A stretch of 64,000 nucleotides of DNA from NCBI GenBank assembly GCA_963678485.1, contig OY782882.1, forward strand, positions 186,001 to 250,000. Direction: 5' to 3'. The notes under the pieces are model-generated. The model had not been told where the DNA came from. It saw nothing but the letters and a program-made list of their open reading frames with translations, and ran no database searches. The DNA is from CALGYY01 sp963678485 (GTDB taxonomy: Bacteria > Bacteroidota > Bacteroidia > Bacteroidales > CAIWKO01). The position numbers and the translations under genes were made by a program. This document shows, piece after piece, positions 34,607 through 43,135 of this stretch (position 1 is its first letter; each line of letters opens with the position of its first letter).

Positions 34607-35965
34607 TTAATTTTTCAGCATGGTTGAAAGGCTGGCTGTTGCCTTGCACAGTTCGAGCTCTGCAATTTTCATTTGTGCTATTGCTTGTATTTCGCCACTT
34701 TGAGCCGTAATTAGTGCAGTGGACGCATTTAAAAGATCGGTAAGTGGTGCAAATCCCTGTTTGTACTGTTCGTAAATCACATTATAAACTTCGGATGCAA
34801 GTTTCACATTTTCATTTTGCGCTTGCGATTGCTGGCGAGCACTTGTAAGTTTATCAACAGCACTTTTCACCTGAGTATCGATTAATGTCTTTGAATAATC
34901 ACGCATCAGACTGATTTGATTCTTTTGCACTCTGGCCTGACTAAGTTTGTAATATTTAGACATGCCGGAAAAAATGGGCACTTTCAACGAAAGGCCGATG
35001 ACCGAAGTTCCAAGCCAGCTTTCGCTTTCGCTGAATAATTTACCAAATTCGTTTTGCTGACTATTATAACTAAAATCACCAAAAAACACGAGTGAAGGCA
35101 TGCATTCAGATCGCACCATTCGCATTTGCAATATCGCCAACTGCTTTTGGTTATCTAATAACTGTAGGTCGATATGGTTATCCGTAGTGAGACTTGCAGG
35201 CATTAATGATGCGAGATCGTTGATTGATTCGGTAAGCACCAGACTATCCTGTAATTTAATCCCAGCAAAATATTTGATCATATTTAGTTGTTGATCCATC
35301 ATTATAGAAAGATTCTGAATTTCGCTCAGTAAATTGATACGACTCACTTTAATCCGATCAACATCAACTTTCTTCAGATAGCCATTATCGTAATGACTTT
35401 GAGCCAGTGCAGCCAAAGAGTCAATTTTTCCCAGGTTGTCATTCATGTATTTCAATTGACTTTCAGTGAGAAGTGATACCAGGTACAACTGAGCTACGTC
35501 AAAAATCACATTTTGCTTGTTCTTTTCAACATCCAACTCATTCTTCGCTAACAGGCGATTCGAAATCTGTATTGCTGTAAGATAGGATTGGCTGTAAATA
35601 AGCTGTGACACCTGAATTCCACCCGACATATTATAATTTGTTCCAAATTGCACAGGAATCAAGCTTCCAGCAGGTTGACCAAAAAATTCACCGGGTAACA
35701 GTTGTGTCGGTAATTTGAGATAATCCTGAAATTGTCCGCTGGCACTAATTTGCGGCAGGCCATTTCCAATTGTTTCCATTTTCCCGGCGCGCACCTTTTC
35801 ATTTTCCATAAGCGCTACTCTAATTCTGGAATCATTATCCACCGCCATTTGCAAGCATTTCGACAAGGTAAGTTCAATGCGCTGTTGTGCGCATAGCTGA
35901 GGTATGTTTATCAGCAACAGTACTGAAATCAACAACATACCAAATAGTTTTCTATTCTTCATCAT
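34607..35965 (-). CDS. TolC-family outer-membrane efflux channel
   Basis: A 452-residue outer-membrane factor. It has a signal peptide (LFGMLLISVLLLINIPQLCA, cleavage before QQRIELTL). Two repeats of long alpha-helical barrel segments follow (LTLSKCLQMAVDNDSRIRVA; later FGKLFSESESWLGTSVIGLS and LKVPIFSGMSKYYKLSQARV). The C-terminus has NVIYEQYKQGFAPLTDLLNA, typical of the family. It is the first structural gene of the efflux operon, directly downstream of an operator dyad at 35980-35997 and of the TetR gene. Confidence 0.94.
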   Translation of the reverse strand: MMKNRKLFGMLLISVLLLINIPQLCAQQRIELTLSKCLQMAVDNDSRIRVALMENEKVRAGKMETIGNGLPQISASGQFQDYLKLPTQLLPGEFFGQPAGSLIPVQFGTNYNMSGGIQVSQLIYSQSYLTAIQISNRLLAKNELDVEKNKQNVIFDVAQLYLVSLLTESQLKYMNDNLGKIDSLAALAQSHYDNGYLKKVDVDRIKVSRINLLSEIQNLSIMMDQQLNMIKYFAGIKLQDSLVLTESINDLASLMPASLTTDNHIDLQLLDNQKQLAILQMRMVRSECMPSLVFFGDFSYNSQQNEFGKLFSESESWLGTSVIGLSLKVPIFSGMSKYYKLSQARVQKNQISLMRDYSKTLIDTQVKSAVDKLTSARQQSQAQNENVKLASEVYNVIYEQYKQGFAPLTDLLNASTALITAQSGEIQAIAQMKIAELELCKATASLSTMLKN

Positions 35966-35979
35966 AATTCACAACATTT

Positions 35980-35997
35980 ACATACCATTCGGTATGT
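35980..35997 (-). promoter_or_regulatory. Operator dyad before the efflux genes
   Basis: ACATACCATTCGGTATGT is a 7-bp inverted repeat with a 4-nt centre, overlapping the TetR stop codon and 14 nt before the TolC-like ATG. It shares TACC...GGTA with the dyad in front of the TetR gene, so both are probably bound by that repressor. Confidence 0.75.
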
Positions 35998-36599
35998 TAC
36001 TTTTTTATTAATTCATAAATAAAATTTAAGGATTCGTTAATCTGGTCATGAAGATAATCGGGGCTTTCCTTAAAAAAGGCATTAAAACCAATTCCATCAA
36101 ACACAGCTTGAATCAATTTTGCTAACGCTAACGAATCCACAGAAACTTTCAAATCGCCATTTGCCTTAGCTTTCTTAATAAAACCGAGGTAGACTTCAAT
36201 CTCATTCGCCTTATGAACCTTATTTATCTGATCAATGAAACCAGGATAATATTTTGTAGCATCCATAAGGAAGTTATAATAATTCATATCATCCACCTCA
36301 CTCATGTAGCGACTTTTAATCTCATCAAAAATGGCCATACTCTTTAATACAAGCTGCATAATATTATCAGCAAAGCTTAGACTCTTATTATATTGTATAT
36401 CGCCGATATCAGAAATCTGTTCTAAATAAAAATCGACAACTTGTTTAAAAAGATCCTGTTTACTTTCGAAATAATGATAAAAAGCGCCTTTTGTCAGTCC
36501 AAGTTCTTCAACCAAATGCATCAGTGTAACATCCCTGTAACTATGCATAAGGAACTCTCTAAATGCCACTTCCAGCAATTTTTCTTTAGTGCTTGCCAT
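35997..36599 (-). CDS. TetR-family repressor of the efflux operon
   Basis: A 200-residue regulator. The HTH is in KEKLLEVAFREFLMHSYRDV and VEELGLTKGAFYHYFESKQD. The C-terminal domain (about 60-200) is helical and variable (KSMAIFDEIKSRYMSEVDDM), suited to bind drug inducers. It is the first gene of the efflux operon. Two operator dyads, one at its own promoter and one at its 3' end before the channel gene, suggest dual control: repression of itself and of an internal promoter for the pump genes. It resembles the TetR protein at 20479 in the recognition helix (KGAFYHxF). Confidence 0.94.
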   Translation of the reverse strand: MASTKEKLLEVAFREFLMHSYRDVTLMHLVEELGLTKGAFYHYFESKQDLFKQVVDFYLEQISDIGDIQYNKSLSFADNIMQLVLKSMAIFDEIKSRYMSEVDDMNYYNFLMDATKYYPGFIDQINKVHKANEIEVYLGFIKKAKANGDLKVSVDSLALAKLIQAVFDGIGFNAFFKESPDYLHDQINESLNFIYELIKK

Positions 36600-36619
36600 A
36601 ATAATATGTTTAATATACC

Positions 36620-36641
36620 TACCGTTCGGTATGCAAAATTA
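36620..36641 (-). promoter_or_regulatory. TetR promoter and operator
   Basis: On the bottom strand a consensus -7 box TAATTTTG (36641-36634) is followed by the perfect dyad TACCGAACGGTA (36631-36620), 20 nt before the ATG at 36599. The rest of the 36642-36903 gap is AT-rich with nothing recognised. Confidence 0.78.
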
Positions 36642-36903
36642 CATCTTTTTTAATTCTTGAATAAAAATTCAGCAACTTTTATAAAATAAATTTCATTCAA
36701 GAATATATGACGGGAAACATATCAAATTATTGCATTGAGAATGCACTTTAAATAGTGACAAATGAGAAGCAGCTCGGATCGGCCATTTGATAAGGATTAC
36801 ACGATGACATCAAATAATAAATCATCCCCTGACACATCAAGAAAATATATTTAGACAAGATAATTGTATTAATAAAGCGCCGCTTTTCTTTATGGTTTTA
36901 AGA

Positions 36904-37656
36904 TCATATCACGGCCTGTGCTCCGTGCAATGCTGCACCAAGAGCACCAATGATTTGGGGATCATCTGCACGAAACACCTCCATTTGGAGTTGTTGCTCG
37001 AGCAATACTTTGATACATTCATTATAGGCCACACCGCCAGCGAAGAAAACAGGAGCAAGCACTCCTACCCTTCTGAGCAAGGCTATTGAACGATTTACAA
37101 TGGATTGATGAATACCTTTAGCAATTGAAGCACGATCGGCACCCCGCGCTAACATCGAAACAACTTCTGATTCGGCAAACACTGTACACATACTATTAAT
37201 ACTAATAAACTCCTTAGCATTAAGGGCGCTGTTGCCAAATTCCTGTAAAGTGTACCGCAGCGACATGGCCATGATTTCTAAAAACCGGCCGGTGCCTGCA
37301 GCACATTTATCATTCATTTCAAATTTCTTAAGCCGTCCACGATCATCCAGACTGATTGCTTTAGTGTCCTGTCCTCCAATATCAAGAATGGTTTGGTAAC
37401 CCGGAGCCATATGCGCAGCGCCTAAAGCAAAGGCTTTAATTTCTGTGATTGCTTCGCATCCGGCATTGGCTTCAAACAAGTGGCGACCATAACCAGTGGA
37501 GGTAATTCGATCGTAGTTTAGTCCGGACAACAATTCGCCACACACTTTGAGTGTATCAAATGAATTCTCGGCTTTTCGCGATGTTAGCGTTTGTCCATCT
37601 TCTAACAACACCACCTTTATCGTTCGTGACCCTATGTCAATTCCAGCTGAAATCAT
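36904..37656 (-). CDS. ATPase activator of the double-cubane-cluster reductase
   Basis: A 250-residue ASKHA-fold ATPase of the BadF/HgdC family. It binds a [4Fe-4S] cluster between two subunits and injects an electron into its partner, driven by ATP. Motifs: phosphate-1 AGIDIGSRTIKVVLLE; phosphate-2 ILDIGGQDTKAI; cluster Cys in NDKCAAGTGRFLE (about 121); second Cys in NSMCTVFAESEVVS (about 158); adenosine loop FFAGGVAYN. The length fits HgdC and the E. coli YjiL type. It follows the reductase gene after 65 nt that contain a strong hairpin. Oxygen sensitivity of such activators implies anaerobic life. Confidence 0.93.
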   Translation of the reverse strand: MISAGIDIGSRTIKVVLLEDGQTLTSRKAENSFDTLKVCGELLSGLNYDRITSTGYGRHLFEANAGCEAITEIKAFALGAAHMAPGYQTILDIGGQDTKAISLDDRGRLKKFEMNDKCAAGTGRFLEIMAMSLRYTLQEFGNSALNAKEFISINSMCTVFAESEVVSMLARGADRASIAKGIHQSIVNRSIALLRRVGVLAPVFFAGGVAYNECIKVLLEQQLQMEVFRADDPQIIGALGAALHGAQAVI

Positions 37657-37670
37657 ATTTTATTATTTAT

Positions 37671-37705
37671 AATATCTGACAGACCATTTTGGTCTGCCAG
37701 ATATT
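37671..37705 (-). promoter_or_regulatory. Intercistronic 16-bp hairpin between reductase and activator
   Basis: In the bottom-strand transcript AATATCTGGCAGACCA pairs with TGGTCTGTCAGATATT around a 3-nt loop. All 16 pairs form, one being G-U; the top strand would have an A-C mismatch there. This favours a function in the mRNA of this operon, such as attenuation or protection from RNase. There is no T-run right after it. Confidence 0.8.
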
Positions 37706-37721
37706 GATAGATATTTTGCTC

Positions 37722-38999
37722 TTATCCTTTAATTCGCTCAATAAAAGCTTCGATGCGTGTTTTGATTTGTCCTGCATCTTCCTGACTGTAATCGGTCTCT
37801 ATTAAGAGAACAGGCACACCTGCTTTTTCAAGTTCACGTTCCAGAATTTTGCTTTCCATTTGATATGGTTGACAAAACTGTAATCCGTAATGAACGATTC
37901 CATCAGCATGATATTCTTTCACCATCTTTTTAATATGATCGAGACGACCTTCGTTGGGAGTGAATACTGCGCAATCGATACAGAAGTAGCGATCCACGAT
38001 AGCATCGATTAATTCATCCACCGTATTTCCTTTAGGCTGAACAAGGTTTTGAGTTCCGCGCTCTCCGGTACACATTTCTTCGCCAACGATTACAGCATTC
38101 GATGTCTCAATAATATATGGAAGTTTCCAATTTGGCACAGCCATCGGACAACCTGAAATTAATAAACGAGGCGTATTTTTCGGAAACACTCCATGTTGTT
38201 CTTTCACTCTGACCTCAAGTTCATCGCAAAGTGCGTTTACCGAAGAAGTAAAACGAATAGGATCATCATAAAAATAAATCTGATTAGCCAAAAGGCCGTC
38301 GAGACCTGAGATTGGAGAAGGATCGGCAGCTCTAAGTGCTGATAAGCGATGGATTGCTTTACGTTTGTTGTTAGCGATTTCTATCCCTTTCTTCAGTGTT
38401 TCAACAGTAATTTTTACTCCAGAAATTTCTTCGAGTTTTGCTGCGAACTTCTTATATTCGGCTTTAAGTAGCGCGCGGCCTTCGGGAGATTTCATTTGGG
38501 GCAAATCCATTACATAGAGATTACCGACAATATCCTTATAACTTTCGTAGGCCTTTTTCTTTCCATCACAGGTATTCTCACCAACAATAAGATCGCTCGA
38601 TTCAATGTACGGACAAACCTTTCCCAGTTTGAAACCAAAAGCTGACTTAATGAGCGAGCATGTATTGCGTGGCAGATACTTTTCCGCTTCTTCGAAACCA
38701 AATTCAGCACCTGCGCACAAACCAACACAAACGCCGTTAACAGCTAATACCAGTTCCTCTGGAACAAAAACACAAAAGGTCCCAATTACCTTGCGACCTT
38801 CGGCCTTTGCATCAAGGAGTTCCTTTATTCTAAGGCCATGAACTTCGCTCATAACAAAATCAAAGTATTCCATGCCTTTAGGGCGATCCTTTTGCGACAT
38901 AAAAACATCATTGTATCCTTTACCAACGATTTCTAAAACAGCGTCGTGTGTTTTAAGGTCAAGTCCAAGACCTGCCCACATTTCATGATAATCTGCCAT
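37722..38999 (-). CDS. Double-cubane-cluster reductase (2-hydroxyacyl-CoA dehydratase family)
   Basis: A 425-residue protein of the HgdB/BcrB family, most like the E. coli YjiM and double-cubane-cluster protein type: one subunit instead of two. Conserved cysteines occur in VCVGLCAGAEF, LPRNTCSLIKSAFG, KVCPYIESSD, GENTCDGKKK, SGCPMAVPNWKL, EMCTGERGTQ and CIDCAVFTPNE. Proteins of this type hold an [8Fe-9S] double-cubane cluster and reduce small molecules with the ATP-dependent activator encoded next. The natural substrate is unknown. The absence of CoA-ligase or CoA-transferase genes nearby argues against a plain 2-hydroxyacyl-CoA dehydratase. It is the first gene of its operon. Confidence 0.9.
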   Translation of the reverse strand: MADYHEMWAGLGLDLKTHDAVLEIVGKGYNDVFMSQKDRPKGMEYFDFVMSEVHGLRIKELLDAKAEGRKVIGTFCVFVPEELVLAVNGVCVGLCAGAEFGFEEAEKYLPRNTCSLIKSAFGFKLGKVCPYIESSDLIVGENTCDGKKKAYESYKDIVGNLYVMDLPQMKSPEGRALLKAEYKKFAAKLEEISGVKITVETLKKGIEIANNKRKAIHRLSALRAADPSPISGLDGLLANQIYFYDDPIRFTSSVNALCDELEVRVKEQHGVFPKNTPRLLISGCPMAVPNWKLPYIIETSNAVIVGEEMCTGERGTQNLVQPKGNTVDELIDAIVDRYFCIDCAVFTPNEGRLDHIKKMVKEYHADGIVHYGLQFCQPYQMESKILERELEKAGVPVLLIETDYSQEDAGQIKTRIEAFIERIKG

Positions 39000-39892
39000 T
39001 GCTTGAAAATTTAATATTATTAAAATTGAATTTATTAAGATATTTACATTAACTCATCTTACTAGAACTGATTCCTATGTTATGATTAATTCGGGTGGCT
39101 TTACGCGGGAATACCATTCCAATTTGAAGCTACCAATCTTCAATAACACGACCTCAGCTGCTGAAGGTGGTCAGCTAATCCAGCGCCACCGTGACATAGC
39201 GATACTCACAAATAGTCCAAGTCGCAAAAAAAACATTGCAACCATTGCCTTTAAAGCCGGGTAACTTTGGTGAGCAGGAAAAAGAAAATTATTAAAAACG
39301 GAGCATGGACATTTAACCCTGAAATTAATCAGAGATGATAATATCACAGTGAGTCTGAACTGTGTATTGATTATTATGATGCCCAACACTGCCATATATA
39401 CCTGGGTATCCTCCAATACATGAATTGATAGCTATTATTTGATAGCCATCAACAAGGTCCCGCTGCTTCCGAAGAATTACAGCATGCTTGAAAATTCAAT
39501 ATTTTTGATTCAATACCATCATTTTACTTTAAATATGATTCATCATCATGGAATCATTCAATGGTCAAAATTACGATTTGAAATGAAATAAACAAGCAAT
39601 GAAAAAAAAATCACCATTCTATCCCTAACCATGAGTAAGCATACAAGGGTTAATGGAAAATCTGCAAACAAATACAAAAATCATATAATACTTGGCTGAT
39701 TCAACGAAATTGTCTGCATTTGCAAAATAACCAAGCAGTCAAATGATTATTGAAAATGTCTGCGTAAAGTATAGATAAAGAATCAGCTTAATAAAGGCGG
39801 CTCCGATTGGCTGATTCTGTAATTTCAATAATAAGAACGATAGGTTGTGGGCAACCTATAATTATGTAACACTGAATAAACCAGAGCGCTTA
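39000..39892. other. Gene-free AT-rich region of about 0.9 kb
   Basis: Lies between the reductase operon and a tail-to-head neighbour. Short frames at 39082 and 39171 overlap each other on opposite strands and show no family pattern. One inverted repeat AATCAGC/GCTGATT (39781-39787 and 39810-39816) is visible. It should contain the promoter of the reductase, but no clear -7 box stands out. Confidence 0.55.
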
Positions 39893-40855
39893 CTAAAAAT
39901 TGCTATTAGATTTCAGATATACCACGCCGTGGGCGTAATCATAAATAGCATTAAACCTCTTTAGCACATCTAATCCGATGGTAGATGAAAGATGACTATT
40001 CTGACTATTGCGTTCGATAAAGTCTCCAAAAAAGTTCTTCACGCGAAACTTGCCAATTTGAAGGCAACTTATAGTTTGTGAATAACCCGAAAACTCATCC
40101 TGAATACTGTATCCAGATAATTTGGGCTGATCGGTCTTCGTATTAAGTCCATCTTGTGGTTCGTAATAATATGTAACGCCTGTTGGACCACCAAAGTCGA
40201 TACTCATTTGTGTTTGGATAACTTTATTTCCTGGTAGGGTAAGTATTGCAGGGATAGTAAATACGCCATTACCTTCTGAAGTCATTGGTACAGCAGTATA
40301 ACCAACAGGAGCCGTGAATGTTTGCGGAGGGTGAAGTATGATTTCCTTTTTATCGAAGTCAATCTCTGTAACGAAGTTTTTAAAAAACAGAGCGCTGATT
40401 TGACCGTCAACCCCGGAAGGTTTTGAGGCAGATGTGAGCGATTGTTGTTTAAGCAAAGTAGGTTGAGCAGTAAATTTCACATTTCCAAAATCAACCCGCA
40501 TGCTTGCTAATCCCTTTTCATCTCCGCCATTACCAGCATCAGCAATTTCAACAGCCCGCGAATCATTCTCACTAATTGAATCCATAGTTCCCGAACCAAA
40601 AAACACCAATTGATCCCAAAGAACACCATTTTCGACATACATACGACACTCCCGGCCATTGATTACAGGCTTAATGAGCAATTCTCCATTATAAATTTCA
40701 AAAGGAATTTCAATTGATTTTGCAGGATCCACTACTGTATAATTGTTCGAAACCGCTGCTGTTCCTGATTGCTGAGCGTTAACATTCAGGCAAACTGTCA
40801 ACAAGCAAAAGCCGAAGATACATTTTAACACTGTGCGAAAGCGATTGATTTTCAT
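39893..40855 (-). CDS. Exported retropepsin-like protein with degenerate active site
   Basis: A protein of about 320 residues with a signal peptide (LKCIFGFCLLTVCLNVNAQQ). The C-terminus reads SSTIGLDVLKRFNAIYDYAH followed by VVYLKSN, the end of the pepsin/retropepsin-like fold common in Bacteroidota. FVTEIDFDKKEIILHPP marks the end of the first lobe. The catalytic Asp-Thr/Ser-Gly is missing: the first lobe has MYVENGVLWDQL and the second MSIDFGGPTGVTY. The latter has Asp-Phe-Gly, so at best one Asp remains. I chose ATG 40855 because the longer frame adds a non-signal-like segment. It may be a non-proteolytic binding protein. Confidence 0.7.
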   Translation of the reverse strand: MKINRFRTVLKCIFGFCLLTVCLNVNAQQSGTAAVSNNYTVVDPAKSIEIPFEIYNGELLIKPVINGRECRMYVENGVLWDQLVFFGSGTMDSISENDSRAVEIADAGNGGDEKGLASMRVDFGNVKFTAQPTLLKQQSLTSASKPSGVDGQISALFFKNFVTEIDFDKKEIILHPPQTFTAPVGYTAVPMTSEGNGVFTIPAILTLPGNKVIQTQMSIDFGGPTGVTYYYEPQDGLNTKTDQPKLSGYSIQDEFSGYSQTISCLQIGKFRVKNFFGDFIERNSQNSHLSSTIGLDVLKRFNAIYDYAHGVVYLKSNSNF

Positions 40856-41068
40856 AAATCGGAGATTAAGTATTCTTACCCACCAAAAGTATCTGATTCT
40901 TTTCAATTATACAAATAATTAACAAATTAAAAGTAAAAAATCGTAAAACAATATGTTAATGAGTGCTTATCGCGAAATGAACCCAAGAGCAAACCCCGCT
41001 TACGAATAATTCCGATTTATCGCCAATAGCAGGCATTACAGTTCTTCATTTAGAGATTATCTCTTTTT

Positions 41069-41102
41069 TGTCACTATTTAAAAAAAGTATATTTTTGTGA
41101 CA
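41069..41102 (+). promoter_or_regulatory. Operator-like dyad overlapping the promoter of the cbi operon
   Basis: TGTCAC (41069-41074) and GTGACA (41097-41102) are exact complements, 22 nt apart. The right half overlaps the -7 box TATTTTTG (41090-41097). A repressor bound there would block transcription. A second dyad ATTGGT-GTT-ACCAAT lies near 41112-41126 in the leader. No cobalamin riboswitch is evident in the 90-nt leader. Confidence 0.55.
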
Positions 41103-41193
41103 CGATTTTCAAATTGGTGTTACCAATAATTATTTCATGAAGTTGCATCCAGTGGTAAAATCAATTACAATCTTCACTCTGAAATAACAAATC

Positions 41194-41886
41194 ATGCACA
41201 TTCCAGATGGATATCTTGGCCCACAGACCTACATTCCACTATATGGAGCTTTTATAGCTGTTGCTGCAGTGGCTATAAAAAAAATAAAGAAGGAAGTGCC
41301 CGCACGAAACATTCCCTATTTAGGAATGGCGGCCGCATTTAGTTTTCTTATTATGATGTTCAATCTTCCGATTCCCGGAGGAACCACTGGACATGCAGTT
41401 GGTGCTGCAATGATTGCCATTATTCTTGGACCATGGACAACCGTAGTCGCTGTTTCCGTTGCCTTGATTATACAAGCACTGATTTTTGGTGATGGAGGCA
41501 TCACAACGATTGGTGCGAACTGTTTCAATATGGCTATAGTGATTCCCTTTGTTGCACATTTCGTATTTAAGATTGTGTGTGGAACCTCAAGAGGTAAAGG
41601 CAGAATAATGCTTGCAGCTTTTCTTGCCGGATATTTGGGACTGGTTATCAGTGCTTGCATTACAGCGGTAGAATTTGGCATCCAACCCTTGATTGCGACA
41701 ACATCGGATGGAAAACCTTTATATTGCCCATACGATTTGAGCGTCGCATTACCGGTGATGGCGATTGAGCACATGGTATTATTTGGTATTATTGAAGGTA
41801 TCATAACGGCGTTGATTGTACGGTTCTTTGCAAAGCAGGAAAGACCTATGATTTACATTTTTGAACAACGAATACGGCATGAATAA
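41194..41886 (+). CDS. cbiM: Cobalt/nickel ECF transporter substrate-binding subunit CbiM
   Basis: A 230-residue membrane protein. The N-terminus MHIPDGYLGPQ is the metal-binding signature of CbiM/NikM, in which the amino group, His2 and nearby ligands hold the ion. His67 lies in PGGTTGHAVGAA, a second conserved ligand region. Seven hydrophobic segments are visible. It is the first gene of an operon cbiM, a PDGLE-like gene, cbiQ and cbiO. Whether the ion is Co2+ or Ni2+ cannot be told; no cobalamin or urease gene is present in the window. The long C-terminus overlaps the next gene by 8 nt. Confidence 0.95.
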   Translation: MHIPDGYLGPQTYIPLYGAFIAVAAVAIKKIKKEVPARNIPYLGMAAAFSFLIMMFNLPIPGGTTGHAVGAAMIAIILGPWTTVVAVSVALIIQALIFGDGGITTIGANCFNMAIVIPFVAHFVFKIVCGTSRGKGRIMLAAFLAGYLGLVISACITAVEFGIQPLIATTSDGKPLYCPYDLSVALPVMAIEHMVLFGIIEGIITALIVRFFAKQERPMIYIFEQRIRHE

Positions 41887-42214
41887 ACTTCAAAAAAAAA
41901 TACTCATTACTTTACTCATAATGGCCTTGATTACTCCTATTGGAATTTTCCTGCCTATGTTTTTCGATGCAGGAGATGCATGGGGTGAATGGTCAGCAGA
42001 AACCATTAAAGAGTTTATTGGTTATGTGCCCGAAGGACTAGCTCGTTATACCAATTCCTGGCAATCACCCATTACCGATTACACTTTCAGCGGAAGTGAT
42101 CCATCAATGGCACATCAGTCGGGCTATTATATAGTTTCAGGAATTATTGGTGCTATAATTACATTGCTTGTCACCTTACTTATTTCCAAACTCATTATCA
42201 GGAATGGAAAATAG
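41879..42214 (+). CDS. CbiN/PDGLE-like accessory subunit of the Co/Ni transporter
   Basis: About 111 residues with two membrane helices (ILITLLIMALITPIGIFLPM and YYIVSGIIGAIITLLVTLLI) around a periplasmic loop. The loop is acidic and aromatic (AWGEWSAETIKEFIGYVPEG), with VPEGLARY matching the PDGLE-domain motif found in NikN/CbiN-type proteins. ATG 41879 overlaps the cbiM stop. ATG 41861 would add six residues. The accessory subunit is needed for CbiMQO metal uptake. It overlaps cbiQ by 11 nt. Confidence 0.85.
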   Translation: MNKLQKKILITLLIMALITPIGIFLPMFFDAGDAWGEWSAETIKEFIGYVPEGLARYTNSWQSPITDYTFSGSDPSMAHQSGYYIVSGIIGAIITLLVTLLISKLIIRNGK

Positions 42215-43133
42215 TATTCCAACGTTCCTACTTCATCCAAATCCTGAAAATAAGGAGATATCTGTTGCTGCCCGAAAGCGTAGGTTTTCATTTATTGACG
42301 GCACACTACTACGAATTGCTTCTCATTTAAAAACACTGTATTTTCAGGCAGAACAGTCGGAAAAAAAGAACATACTGAGCAAGCAGAATCCTTTAGTAAA
42401 AGTGTTGGCATTCCTGTATCTGATTGTGGTCATCAGTCTGACGCACAGCCTATGGTCGCAACTAATTATGGGTGCACTGATTTTCATAATGTATCTTGCT
42501 ACAAGCTTAAATATGATGAGTGCTTACAAAAAGACCATTATTTTTTCTCTGATTTTTGGCTTACTTATTTTTGCCCCGGCAGCATTAAATGTAATAAGCC
42601 CGGGGAAAATTATATTGAGCATTATTACTTTTGACAAAGCGCATCAATACTGGATTTACAATATACCTCAGCAAATAGGACTTACTGAAGAAGGCTGTAA
42701 AGCAGTGGGCTTACTCTTTATGAGAGTTTTCAATTCGATTGCATTGGCCATGCTTATAACTTACAATACTCATTTCCCTAAGTTATTAAAAGCATTAAGG
42801 ATAATCTTCATTCCTCATACATTCATTATGGTGATTTCCTTAGCCTATAAATATATTTTCATTTTATGCAAAACAGTTGAGGATACGTATATCGCGTTGA
42901 AGTCGCGGCTTATTGGGAACATCAGCAATAAAAAAATCAGGGAATTGTCCTCCGGTCGCATCTACTTTATCTACAAAAAATCGGTAGACACATTTGAACA
43001 AACCTATTTAGCAATGGTTTCACGGGGATATTCAGGAAAAGTTGTATTGCTTGACGACAATAAATTATTAACAAAGGATTTCATTATACTGACGATTGTT
43101 GCAGGAACAGGAATCGCTTTTTTACTTTTATAA
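42204..43133 (+). CDS. cbiQ: ECF transporter transmembrane subunit CbiQ
   Basis: About 309 residues. It is the T-component that couples the ATPase to CbiM. A cytoplasmic N-terminus (FSFIDGTLLRIASHLKTLYF) is followed by membrane helices (VLAFLYLIVVISLTHSLWSQ, IFSLIFGLLIFAPAALNVIS). The C-terminal part has coupling-helix-like motifs: VEDTYIALKSRLIG and FEQTYLAMVSRGYSGKV, where the xARG/SRG motif contacts the ATPase. The start at ATG 42204 (MENSIPTFLL) is better than 42168. An in-frame overlap with the accessory gene suggests coupling. cbiO starts 2 nt after its stop. Confidence 0.93.
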   Translation: MENSIPTFLLHPNPENKEISVAARKRRFSFIDGTLLRIASHLKTLYFQAEQSEKKNILSKQNPLVKVLAFLYLIVVISLTHSLWSQLIMGALIFIMYLATSLNMMSAYKKTIIFSLIFGLLIFAPAALNVISPGKIILSIITFDKAHQYWIYNIPQQIGLTEEGCKAVGLLFMRVFNSIALAMLITYNTHFPKLLKALRIIFIPHTFIMVISLAYKYIFILCKTVEDTYIALKSRLIGNISNKKIRELSSGRIYFIYKKSVDTFEQTYLAMVSRGYSGKVVLLDDNKLLTKDFIILTIVAGTGIAFLLL

Positions 43134-43135
43134 CA

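Noticed and set aside
36904..38999. A classical 2-hydroxyglutaryl-CoA or benzoyl-CoA reductase system
   Set aside because: Those have two catalytic subunits and nearby CoA-transferase or ring-cleavage genes; here there is one subunit, as in double-cubane proteins.
39082..39416. Two small overlapping frames in the 0.9-kb gap
   Set aside because: On opposite strands over the same DNA, with no start context and no recognisable pattern.
41100..41193. A cobalamin riboswitch before cbiM
   Set aside because: The leader is only about 90 nt and lacks the conserved B12-box; too short for the fold.
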